64,000 nt of DNA from Actinomycetota bacterium (GTDB taxonomy: Bacteria > Actinomycetota > Actinomycetes > S36-B12 > FW305-bin1). The stretch is taken from assembly GCA_004297305.1 (NCBI GenBank), contig SCTR01000002.1, forward strand, positions 1 through 64,000. The letters are read 5' to 3'. The notes beneath the pieces are model-generated. The model did no database searches, was not told where the DNA came from, and saw only the letters and a list, made by a program, of their open reading frames with translations. Positions 15,018-22,206 of this stretch are shown here, piece after piece. The position numbers were made by a program, and so were the translations under genes. Numbering within the stretch: position 1 is the first letter of the stretch; every line of letters starts with the position of its first letter.

Positions 15018-17684
15018 TCACCGCTTGATCTTCACGGTGACGGGACGGGTCGCCGACGGCTGTGCCTGCGCGTCGCCGCTGTAGACAGCCGAGATCCGGT
15101 GCGTTCCCTTGCCGAGGGACTTCGTGGTGAGGACTGCCCGGCCACCGGCGAGGAGCTTGACCTTCAGCAGCTTCGATCCGTCGTAGAAGGCGATGGTCCC
15201 GGCACTACCGTGCGGCTGCTTCAGCCGGACGGTGATCGTGACCTTGGCGCCGCGCCGGGCCTGCGTGGGGCTGACCTTGATCCCGAGGCTGCTGGCGGCC
15301 GCCGGCGGCGTCACCGGGACCGGTGCCACCGGCGGCGGAGTGGTGGTCACCGTTGGCGTGGGTGTCGCCGTCGGCGTGGGTGTGGCACTCGGCGTGGGTG
15401 TGACAGTGGGCGTCGGGGTCGCCGTCGGGGTCGGTGTGGCCGTCGGTGTCGGTGTGGCCGTGGGTGTCGGCGTCGCGGTGGGAGTCGGGGTCGGCGTTCC
15501 AGCCGTCACGTGGATGCGCTCGTAACGCGGGAGCGGCTCGTCCTCGGTCTGGTACGACGGCGCGTACGTCGACGCGGTGTAGTTGAGTCCCGGATCGACC
15601 CACCGGTCGTTGGAGCCGGGCGCGAGACTCAGTGTGGCGGTGTTGATCGCCCCGACGTACTGCGTCGAATAGCAGTGCACGCCGTCGGACAGTCCGGCGG
15701 TGTCCAGCGCGAACGTCGCAATCCCGTTGACCAGCGGCGCGACGCCCCGCAGCGTCCGGGGGTAGGGGTACGGCGTGGGCGCGCAGGACAACTCGTAGAA
15801 CGCGACGCTTCCGGTCACCCAGTTGTTGACGTTGGCAGCAGGGTTGGCGCAGATCACCGCGGCGCCGATGCACTTGCGGTCGTAGAACCGGTCGTGGTTG
15901 CTGTCGGGTTGATACTGCGCGGTCAGGATCGGGTAGAGGTCATTGCAGACCGGGTTGCTGGCGACGTTGCAGTTCACGTCGTCGTCGTAGTCGGAGTTCG
16001 TGTAGTAGAAGCTGCTGTTCCAGGGGTTGACGGTGGCGATGAGGGTGACTGGATCCCCGCCGTTGACGGCGGGCTCGTCGTACTGGTTCGGGACCGGGAT
16101 CTGCCCGGCGTTCACCTGTGCTTGGCTGACCGCGCCGTCGTAGCCACGGAAACTGGTGACGTAGGTCCTCGTACCCCACCACTGGTACGACAGGCTGGAG
16201 CCCGCCGGGACGCCAACGGTGTCCGTGCTGAATGCCGTGGCACCCTGCTGATAGGCGTTGTAGTCGCCAGGCTCGTTGAGGCGCCCCATCTTTCCCGGTC
16301 CGATGTACACGTACTCGGCGCCGCCGGATGCGAACGAGATCCGGTAGCTCCAGCCGGCACTCAGGCCGGTGATGGTGTAGCCGCCGCTGGCATTGGTCGT
16401 GGCGGTGGTGCCGACCTGGACCCCGGGACGCAGGTAGGCGCGGACCTGGACTCCGGACACGGCAGCACCGGTTTGCCCGCGGGTCACGACGCCGGTGATC
16501 CTGGTGGCCGCCGGATCGGTCGACGGTGTGCTGGCGAAGAAACTCGGCGCATAGTCGTCGTTGCGGAACTGCAGGGCGTTGCGGTCGACGCCGTTGCCGG
16601 TCGCGGCGACCACGGACCCCGGCTCGACGTCGCCGAGATACTCCGCCGACAGGACCTGGCCGCTGACCGCCGAGGCGGCGACCGCCCGCGTGACGACTGC
16701 GCCGGTCGCGGTGGACGTCCCCAGCAGGGTGCGAGCGCCGGCTGAGCCGCGGTAGAACGCGACGATCCCAGCTGTCGGCGCGAGGCCGTTCTGCGCGGTG
16801 ATCGTGGTTGACAAGGTGACGTTGCCGCCCTGGGCGGCGGACTGCGTCGGCGTGGCGGCCACGGTCTGGATCGAGGGCAGCACCACGTCGACAGTCGCCG
16901 ACGATCCGGCGAGCGTGATGGGCGACGGATGGGTGACATCGGCTGGGGCGCCGAGGGTCCGGTGCGCGTAGCGGGCGGTGTAGCTGACCAGATTGCCCGC
17001 GGCGTCGCGGATCGGCAGGCCGCCCAACGTGTACTCGCCCAGCGCCGGGTTGGGCTGGGAGTCGCCGTTGAAGTCCTCGCCCACGTCGAAGAACGGCCAG
17101 GGCCCGGTGGAGGCGACGGCCTTTCCGGAGGTCGAGACGAACACTCCGACGACTGAGCGCGGCAGCCCGGCGAACGAACCGGTCACATCGCCGGTGATCT
17201 GGCCGGCGTCCGACAGCGTCAGCGTGCCGAGGTCGACCGATCCGCTGGGCCCGACGGTGAGTGCGCTCGCGTCCGCCCGCGCGACGACCCACGGGGCGGT
17301 GTTCTGCGTGGTGGCCTGGTGCCACCAGGCGGTGCCGTACCGCGGGGTGACCCGGTTGAAGGTATCGACGAAAGCGATCTCGTACTTGCCCTCCGGCAGC
17401 GTCACCGCATAGCAGCCGTCACTGCCGGTCCCGCCGAAGACGGCGGCACTGGTATTGGTGTAGGCCGGGTTCGAGCCGATCGCGGCCGCGTCACCGGAGG
17501 CCGGCGAATAGAAGCCCACCGCGACATCGGTTGCGGCAGCGCCGGTTGCCGAGCGCAGGCAGCCGCGGACCTGGCCGTCGGCGGCCATCGCGGGGACGGT
17601 GACGGCCAGGGTGGCCGTCACCGCGACCGCCGCCGTTGCAGCGGTCAGCCGGAAGGCCCGGGTACGGACCGAGCTCGACACCAT
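15018..17684 (-). CDS. Secreted hybrid protein carrying module B and module A (array gene 3)
   Basis: An 888-residue protein; the ATG at 17684 gives a clean signal peptide (RTRAFRLTAATAAVAV to PAMAA). The N-terminal half is module B as in the next three genes: GCLRSATGA, GCYAVTLPEGKYEIAFVD, TPRYGTAWWH, a transthyretin-like beta unit, then an Ig domain. The C-terminal half is a CarboxypepD_reg-like domain plus module A (YQWWGTRTY, NPWNSSFYYTN, QPDSNHDRFYDRKC, GVHCYSTQYVGA, EDEPLPRYE), a hexapeptide PTPTAT linker and a Lys-rich Ig domain ending KIKR. It is effectively a fusion of both protein types in the array, implying that modules A and B act together. No enzyme motif or wall-sorting signal was seen. 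Confidence 0.85.
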   Translation of the reverse strand: MVSSSVRTRAFRLTAATAAVAVTATLAVTVPAMAADGQVRGCLRSATGAAATDVAVGFYSPASGDAAAIGSNPAYTNTSAAVFGGTGSDGCYAVTLPEGKYEIAFVDTFNRVTPRYGTAWWHQATTQNTAPWVVARADASALTVGPSGSVDLGTLTLSDAGQITGDVTGSFAGLPRSVVGVFVSTSGKAVASTGPWPFFDVGEDFNGDSQPNPALGEYTLGGLPIRDAAGNLVSYTARYAHRTLGAPADVTHPSPITLAGSSATVDVVLPSIQTVAATPTQSAAQGGNVTLSTTITAQNGLAPTAGIVAFYRGSAGARTLLGTSTATGAVVTRAVAASAVSGQVLSAEYLGDVEPGSVVAATGNGVDRNALQFRNDDYAPSFFASTPSTDPAATRITGVVTRGQTGAAVSGVQVRAYLRPGVQVGTTATTNASGGYTITGLSAGWSYRISFASGGAEYVYIGPGKMGRLNEPGDYNAYQQGATAFSTDTVGVPAGSSLSYQWWGTRTYVTSFRGYDGAVSQAQVNAGQIPVPNQYDEPAVNGGDPVTLIATVNPWNSSFYYTNSDYDDDVNCNVASNPVCNDLYPILTAQYQPDSNHDRFYDRKCIGAAVICANPAANVNNWVTGSVAFYELSCAPTPYPYPRTLRGVAPLVNGIATFALDTAGLSDGVHCYSTQYVGAINTATLSLAPGSNDRWVDPGLNYTASTYAPSYQTEDEPLPRYERIHVTAGTPTPTPTATPTPTATPTPTATPTPTATPTPTVTPTPSATPTPTATPTPTVTTTPPPVAPVPVTPPAAASSLGIKVSPTQARRGAKVTITVRLKQPHGSAGTIAFYDGSKLLKVKLLAGGRAVLTTKSLGKGTHRISAVYSGDAQAQPSATRPVTVKIKR
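15346..15500. repeat. Tandem repeat coding a PTPTAT linker
   Basis: About 150 bp of an 18-bp-periodic repeat (GTGGGTGTCGCGGTGGGA-type units on plus) encoding repeated Pro-Thr-Pro-Thr-Ala-Thr in the hybrid protein at 15018-17684. The period and length differ from the linkers of the neighbouring paralogues. Confidence 0.8.
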
Positions 17685-17723
17685 CGGATCTGTTCCTGTT
17701 CTCTCGCAGTGGGATGACTTGCC

Positions 17724-17811
17724 GATGGCCGTCACCGTCCGGCTGGGACGGTGACGGCCATCCGAACGGGCAGGGCCCGCCAGGCCAGCTGGCTCGGACG
17801 GGCTCTGCCCG
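17724..17811 (-). terminator. Two successive hairpins after array gene 4
   Basis: First hairpin: a perfect 17-bp stem GATGGCCGTCACCGTCC (17724-17740) pairing with 17746-17762, loop GGCTG. Second: CGGGCAGGGCCCG (17767-17779) pairing with 17799-17811, with one G-T pair and a 19-nt loop. Both lie just downstream of the minus-strand gene ending at 17818, so the paralogues are probably separate transcription units. Confidence 0.75.
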
Positions 17812-17817
17812 GCCGGG

Positions 17818-19770
17818 CTAGCGCCGGACCTTCACCACGATGACGCTGGTCGTCGCCGTACCGTCGCCGGAGTAGACCGCGACGAGCTTGTGCTTGCCGG
17901 GCTTGAGTTTCCGGGTGACGACGACGGCCTTGCCCTTCTTGTTCAGCTTCACTGTCGCCAGCTTCTTGCGGCCGTCCTTGATCGTGACGCGGCCGGCGAC
18001 CGGCGCGCCCGCCTTGCTCACCACCGTGACGATGGACAGCTTGGCGCCGCGCTTCACCGTGGCCTTCGACACCTTGAGCACGGCGATCGCCCGTGGCGCC
18101 GCAGCGACCGGCGGCGGCGACGTGACCCCGGCAGCCGCCACGACGACGGCGACCGAGCCCTGGCTGTCGGTGAATGCGGTGGAGATGTTGCTGGTGTAGG
18201 CCGCGGTGATCGTGTGATGCCCGGCACCCAGCGATGGCGTGACGAGCGTCGCGACGCCGGCGCCGTTGACCGACGCGGTCCCGAAGATCGTGCTGCCCTC
18301 GGCGAACGTGACGGTGCCGGTGGGGGTACCGGCCGAAGCGGACACCTTGGCCGACAGGGTGACCGAGCTGCCCGGCACCGTCGTGGCCGGCGTCGCGGTC
18401 AGCGTCGTCGTGGTGGCGACCGGCGTGGGCGGCGACACCGGGGCGGCGGACGCGGTGACGAGCACCGGAGTCGAGGGTGCGCTGGGCGCGTACTCGTCCT
18501 GCAGCAGGGTGGTGAGGTTGCCGGCGGTGACCACGCCGAGGTAGCGCGCGGTGATCGAATGCACCAGCGGCGAGCCGTCACCGTTGGCCGGCAACGAGTT
18601 GACGGTCAGCGTGGCGGTACCTGTCGACAGCGCGGCGCTGCCCAGCAGCGTTGCGCCCTCGTAGAAGCCCACCCGGCCGGCCGGGGACTGCGTGAGGTCA
18701 CCGGAACTCTGGTCGGATCGCATCACCGTCGCCGTCAACGACACCGGCTCGCCCTCGGTCACCGCCGCAGCGGAGGTCTCGAGGTTCGTCACGTAGGTCG
18801 ACACCGGCGGGAGCGCGAATGACAGCGGGCTCGGGTTGCTGCCCGCGACCAGCGTCACCGGCGACACGCCGGCCACCCAGGTGTCGTCCCACGGGTCGTT
18901 TTCGGTGCCGTGGTCATCGAAGGCCAGGAACGGCCCGTGCACGTTGTCGACTTCGGTCTGGACGCCACCGTTGGGGCCGTACATGTAGTCGGTGACCGCA
19001 CCGTGCCGGGTGTCGAAGATCCGGACCCGGTAGGTGACCGGCGTCGTCCCGTCGGACTGGTACGCCGGAACCCCGCCGATGGTCACGACGCCGTCCTCGC
19101 CGGCCGACTGGTACGGACCGCTGAGCGACCCGGTGTTGTTGACCACCTTGTGGACGTCGGTGTACAGCGCGACCCCGGCATACTCCCGGGGGATGTTCGC
19201 CAGCGCACCGGTGACATCGACGCGCAAGGTTGCCGCGTCCTGCAAGGTCGTGCGGCCCAACGCGACCGAGCCGCTGTCGGGCACGGTCACCGCCGTCACG
19301 CCCATGCCGTCGTCGCCGATGCGTGCCAGCGACGTCGTGACCGGTGAGGTCGTGTCGCCGTAGCCGTTGGCGGGGCCGTCGTACCAGGCCAGGCCGTATC
19401 GCGGTGTGGCGGCAGGGTTGACGAAGTCGAGGAACGCGAATTCGTAGTCCCCGGCCGGCATCGTGGCGGCGAAGCAGCCGTCCGCGCCGGTGACGGGGAA
19501 GTCGATACCGGCCTGGCCGGCCTGGTTCCACAGGTCGATGCCGATCTTCTGGTAGTCGACGCCGGGATGCTGCGGGTTGTCCGGCAGCGAGTGCACCGGT
19601 TTGAAGACCCCGACAAACACCCCCGCCGCCGGTGCGCCGGTCTTGTCGACCACGCAACCACTCACATTTCCGTCGGCGGCGTACGCCGCGGTCCCGATTC
19701 CTGACACCAGGGCCGCGGTCACCCCCAGCCCGAGCATTGCCGCGACCGTGCGCGGTGCGCGCATGCGCAT
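17818..19770 (-). CDS. Secreted modular Ig-like protein, module-B type (array gene 4)
   Basis: A 650-residue protein; the ATG at 19770 was chosen because GTGGGG lies 5 nt upstream (two earlier in-frame starts exist). Order: signal peptide ending AAYA; module B about 33-330 with GNVSGCVVDKTGAPAAGV, NPQHPGVDYQKIG, GCFAATMPAGDYEFAFLDF, TPRYGLAWYDG, YTDVHKVVNNTG, GPNGGVQTEVDN and DDTWVAGVSPVTL; an Ig domain with GRVGFYEGATLLG; a second Big_3_5 Ig domain (TPTGTVTFAEGSTIF); and a Lys-rich C-terminal Ig domain ending KVRR. Two Cys in the first 100 residues probably pair. Its own terminator follows. No catalytic motif is visible; a cell-surface or matrix role is likely. Confidence 0.85.
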   Translation of the reverse strand: MRMRAPRTVAAMLGLGVTAALVSGIGTAAYAADGNVSGCVVDKTGAPAAGVFVGVFKPVHSLPDNPQHPGVDYQKIGIDLWNQAGQAGIDFPVTGADGCFAATMPAGDYEFAFLDFVNPAATPRYGLAWYDGPANGYGDTTSPVTTSLARIGDDGMGVTAVTVPDSGSVALGRTTLQDAATLRVDVTGALANIPREYAGVALYTDVHKVVNNTGSLSGPYQSAGEDGVVTIGGVPAYQSDGTTPVTYRVRIFDTRHGAVTDYMYGPNGGVQTEVDNVHGPFLAFDDHGTENDPWDDTWVAGVSPVTLVAGSNPSPLSFALPPVSTYVTNLETSAAAVTEGEPVSLTATVMRSDQSSGDLTQSPAGRVGFYEGATLLGSAALSTGTATLTVNSLPANGDGSPLVHSITARYLGVVTAGNLTTLLQDEYAPSAPSTPVLVTASAAPVSPPTPVATTTTLTATPATTVPGSSVTLSAKVSASAGTPTGTVTFAEGSTIFGTASVNGAGVATLVTPSLGAGHHTITAAYTSNISTAFTDSQGSVAVVVAAAGVTSPPPVAAAPRAIAVLKVSKATVKRGAKLSIVTVVSKAGAPVAGRVTIKDGRKKLATVKLNKKGKAVVVTRKLKPGKHKLVAVYSGDGTATTSVIVVKVRR

Positions 19771-20215
19771 GCAGACCCCACCCATCCCCTGAACTGTGGC
19801 CACCACTCCCCGGGCGGCCGACGAATGAACACCACATGACTATCAACGATCCGTAATGACCGACAGCGCGCAGTGGGCGTGGCGGGGCAACTGGAACCGA
19901 ACGGCTGAACCCGGACGGGTGAGCGGGGGAGCAGGCCATGGCAGAACGTCACCATCGAGCCGACACTGGGGTGACGACAGGTGACCCTCGACGCCGGCTA
20001 CTGCACCGACGCCGCAGCGCGCCGACCGCCAATACCGGCGCCGCAGCCCGGCACCTCCGCCACCGCTGGCGCCGCAGCCCGGCACCTCAGATGCCCCCGG
20101 CCGGCGTGGGCCCCCGGGTTGCGCCGTACCCCTGTCGCCGTCCGACTCCCTCGGCCGCCCGGCGCCGGCCGGGGTTTGCGCCGTACCCCTGTGTGGCGCG
20201 CCTTGTGGTTGCTTA

Positions 20216-20233
20216 GCGGCCCTTAAGGGCCGC
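20216..20233. repeat. Perfect 18-bp palindrome
   Basis: GCGGCCCTTAAGGGCCGC reads the same on both strands. It could be a dyad protein-binding site or, less likely because there is no loop, a terminator for the gene ending at 20389. Confidence 0.7.
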
Positions 20234-20315
20234 AGATAGCGACCGTACGGCGCGCAACACCGGTACTGCGGTGGGCCGGTACCGCGGTGGCGCGTACTGC
20301 GGAGGCCGGTACTGC

Positions 20316-20375
20316 GGTGGGTGGGACGGCGGTGGGTGGGACGGCGGTGGGTGGGACGGCGGTGGGTGGGACGGT
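20316..20375 (+). repeat. Four tandem copies of a G-rich 15-bp unit
   Basis: Unit GGTGGGTGGGACGGC repeated four times (last base changed in the fourth copy), ending 13 nt before the stop codon of the minus-strand gene at 20389. Each unit has several G runs, so the plus strand could form G-quadruplexes. Copy number is probably variable between strains. Confidence 0.85.
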
Positions 20376-20388
20376 GGTGGGCCGGGAG

Positions 20389-21975
20389 TTAGGTTGCCTT
20401 GATGGTGAGTTTGGCGGCTCCGGACAGGGTGGTGCCGTCGCCGGAGTAGCCCACCGAGATCACGTGCTTTCCCTTCTTCAGCTTGACCTTGATCGCGGCC
20501 TTGCCATGCTTGATCTTGACGTTCTTCTTCAGCACCTTCTTGCCGTCCTTGAACGTCACCTTCCCGGTGGCGACGCCGCCGCCGTACCGGTTGACGATCA
20601 CGGTGAGGGTGATCTTCTTTCCGGCCTTGACCTTGCCCTTCTTGGCGGTGGACTTCAGCAGCGGGAGGGCGGCGGTCTTGGAGTCCTGGCCGACCTGTGC
20701 GGCCACGGCGGTCCCGTTCACCACGACCGCGGACGACATCGCGCTGGGCGCGTACTCGTCGGACGTGAACTGGTAGGACTGGTTGATCTGGCCGAGGTAG
20801 CGAGCAGTGATGGCGTGCGCTCCGGCGGCGAGCTTGGTGATCGTGATCGCCGCCGTACCGAGGTGGACTTCCTGCGTCGTCAACAGGGATCCGTTGTCGT
20901 AGAAGGCAACCGTGCCGGCCGGGCTGGAGGTTGCGTCGCCGGCGCCCTGGTCGGCCCGCTCGACGTGAGCCGACACCGTGACCGGCGATCCCGGGGTCGC
21001 GGTCGTGCCGTTGGCGCCGAACGCGGTGATGAAGGTCGGTACGGCGGGCAACGTGAAGTCGATGTCCACCGGTGTCGTCGAGAACGTCAGCCGGGATACC
21101 CCGGCAACCCAGGTGTCGTCGAACGGATCCGTGGTGCCGTGGTCGTCGAAGGCCAGGAACGGCCCGTTGACGTTGTCCAATTCGGTCTGCACGCCGCCGC
21201 CGGGGCCGTAGACGAAGTCCGTCGGCCAGCCGTGGCGGGTGTCGTAGTAGCGCAGGACGTATTGCAGCGGAGCCCCATTCGCGTCGGCGACGGGGAAACC
21301 GCCGATCGCGTAGTTGCCGCCCGCGTCAGAGGTCAGGTACGGCGGGTAGCGCAGGCTGTTGGTGACCACCTTGTGGACGTCGGTGTAGACCGCGACGCCG
21401 GCGTACTGGCGCGGCAGGCCGGCGAGGCGGCCGCTGATCGTGCCACTGAGAGTGACGGGGTCCTGCAGTCGCGCGGTGCCCAGCGACACGGTGCCGTTGT
21501 CCGCCACGGTCACCGCGGTGGCGTCGATCCGCTCCGGTTGCCATGCCACCACCGTGGCGTCCGACCCGGTGCCGGTTGCGCCGCCGCCGTACCAGCCAAG
21601 GCCGTAGCGCGGGGTTGCGCGGGTCACGAAGTCGAGGAACGCGAACTCGTACGACCCGGCCGGCAGGCTGATGGAGAAACAGCCCGCGGCGTTCGTCTGC
21701 GGCCACGCCACCGACGGTGCCTGGGTGCTGTCGGCGAAGATGTCGACACCGAGTTTCTGGTAGTCCACGCCGGGGTGCTGCGGGTTGTCGGGGAGTGCCT
21801 CGACTGCCGTGAAGACGCCCACCGTGACATCCACCGCGGGTGCGCCTGCCTTGTCGGTGACGCAGCCGGTCACCGTGCCCGCCGCGAACGCCGGGGGTGC
21901 GGTCATGGCAAGGCCGGCGGTCAGCAGGCCGGCCGTCGCGGCGATCCATGCCGCGCGGCGAGCGGGTACTCGCAT
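20389..21975 (-). CDS. Secreted modular Ig-like protein, module-B type (array gene 5)
   Basis: A 528-residue protein; the ATG at 21975 follows AAGGGGAAA and starts a signal peptide (RVPARRAAWIAATAGLL to PPAFAA). Order: module B about 32-310 (GCVTDKAGAPAVDV, NPQHPGVDYQKLG, GCFSISLPAGSYEFAFLDF, TPRYGLGWYGG, YTDVHKVVTNS, RHGWPTDFVYGP, GGVQTELDNVNGPFLAF); an Ig domain (AGTVAFYDNGSLL, ARYLGQINQ); then a very Lys-rich final Ig domain (KVKAGKKITLTVIV, VTFKDGKKVLKK, KLKKGKHVISVGYSGDG). It lacks the Pro-Thr linker and second Ig domain of its relatives and is the shortest module-B protein. The basic C-terminal domain may bind anionic wall polymers, which is inference. Confidence 0.85.
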   Translation of the reverse strand: MRVPARRAAWIAATAGLLTAGLAMTAPPAFAAGTVTGCVTDKAGAPAVDVTVGVFTAVEALPDNPQHPGVDYQKLGVDIFADSTQAPSVAWPQTNAAGCFSISLPAGSYEFAFLDFVTRATPRYGLGWYGGGATGTGSDATVVAWQPERIDATAVTVADNGTVSLGTARLQDPVTLSGTISGRLAGLPRQYAGVAVYTDVHKVVTNSLRYPPYLTSDAGGNYAIGGFPVADANGAPLQYVLRYYDTRHGWPTDFVYGPGGGVQTELDNVNGPFLAFDDHGTTDPFDDTWVAGVSRLTFSTTPVDIDFTLPAVPTFITAFGANGTTATPGSPVTVSAHVERADQGAGDATSSPAGTVAFYDNGSLLTTQEVHLGTAAITITKLAAGAHAITARYLGQINQSYQFTSDEYAPSAMSSAVVVNGTAVAAQVGQDSKTAALPLLKSTAKKGKVKAGKKITLTVIVNRYGGGVATGKVTFKDGKKVLKKNVKIKHGKAAIKVKLKKGKHVISVGYSGDGTTLSGAAKLTIKAT

Positions 21976-22138
21976 GAGTTTCCCCTTGGTCGAAGAAGCA
22001 CCGACAGTGGCCACATCCTGACTCTCGGTTCTGCTCGGGGGAAACACTCGATGAACGCAGAGTGAGCAAGCAGAGCCGATCAGGTAGCGGTTTTCCCCTG
22101 AGGATGCCAACGACACTCACCCGAACGGGTGACAACGC
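21976..22138 (-). promoter_or_regulatory. Upstream region of array gene 5 with dyad motif
   Basis: The minus strand carries TCACCCGTTCGG inside the dyad TCACCCGTTCGGGTGA (plus 22119-22134) and, about 45 nt before the start codon, CCGAGAGTC (plus 22020-22028), one base away from the CCGATAGTC seen upstream of the L,D-transpeptidase gene. The dyad suggests a dimeric regulator. Confidence 0.45.
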
Positions 22139-22176
22139 ACTGACGGCGCGTGACCGTTAGGTCACGCGCCGTCAGT
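22139..22176 (-). terminator. Strong terminator hairpin after array gene 6
   Basis: A perfect 17-bp stem ACTGACGGCGCGTGACC (22139-22155) pairing with 22160-22176, with a GTTA tetraloop, 30 nt downstream of the stop of the minus-strand gene at 22207. It isolates that gene from the next one. Confidence 0.85.
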
Positions 22177-22206
22177 CGCGTAGCGCGGCTCTGCTGCCGC
22201 GGCCCG

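Larger units (their letters stand above)
19771..20388. other. 618-nt intergenic region: promoter motifs and GC-rich repeats
   Basis: The left part holds the promoter of the minus-strand gene at 17818-19770: TGATAGTCATG (plus 19835-19845), then TCAGCCGTTCGG (19897-19908) and a second copy TCACCCGTCCGG (19911-19922) on the minus strand. Further right are two 18-bp direct repeats (20040-20057 and 20070-20087, GCCGCAGCCCGGCACCTC), two copies of GCGCCGTACCCCTGT, an 18-bp palindrome and a G-rich tandem repeat listed separately. No gene was found. Confidence 0.6.

Noticed and set aside
12930-16745. Plus-strand open frame of 1271 codons
   Set aside because: It lies antisense to three secreted Ig-like genes, has an Arg/Gly-rich composition without motifs and no ribosome-binding site; high GC keeps the opposite frame open.
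19923-20286. Possible small proteins in the GC-rich gap
   Set aside because: The frames are Pro/Arg-rich products of repeats without start signals.
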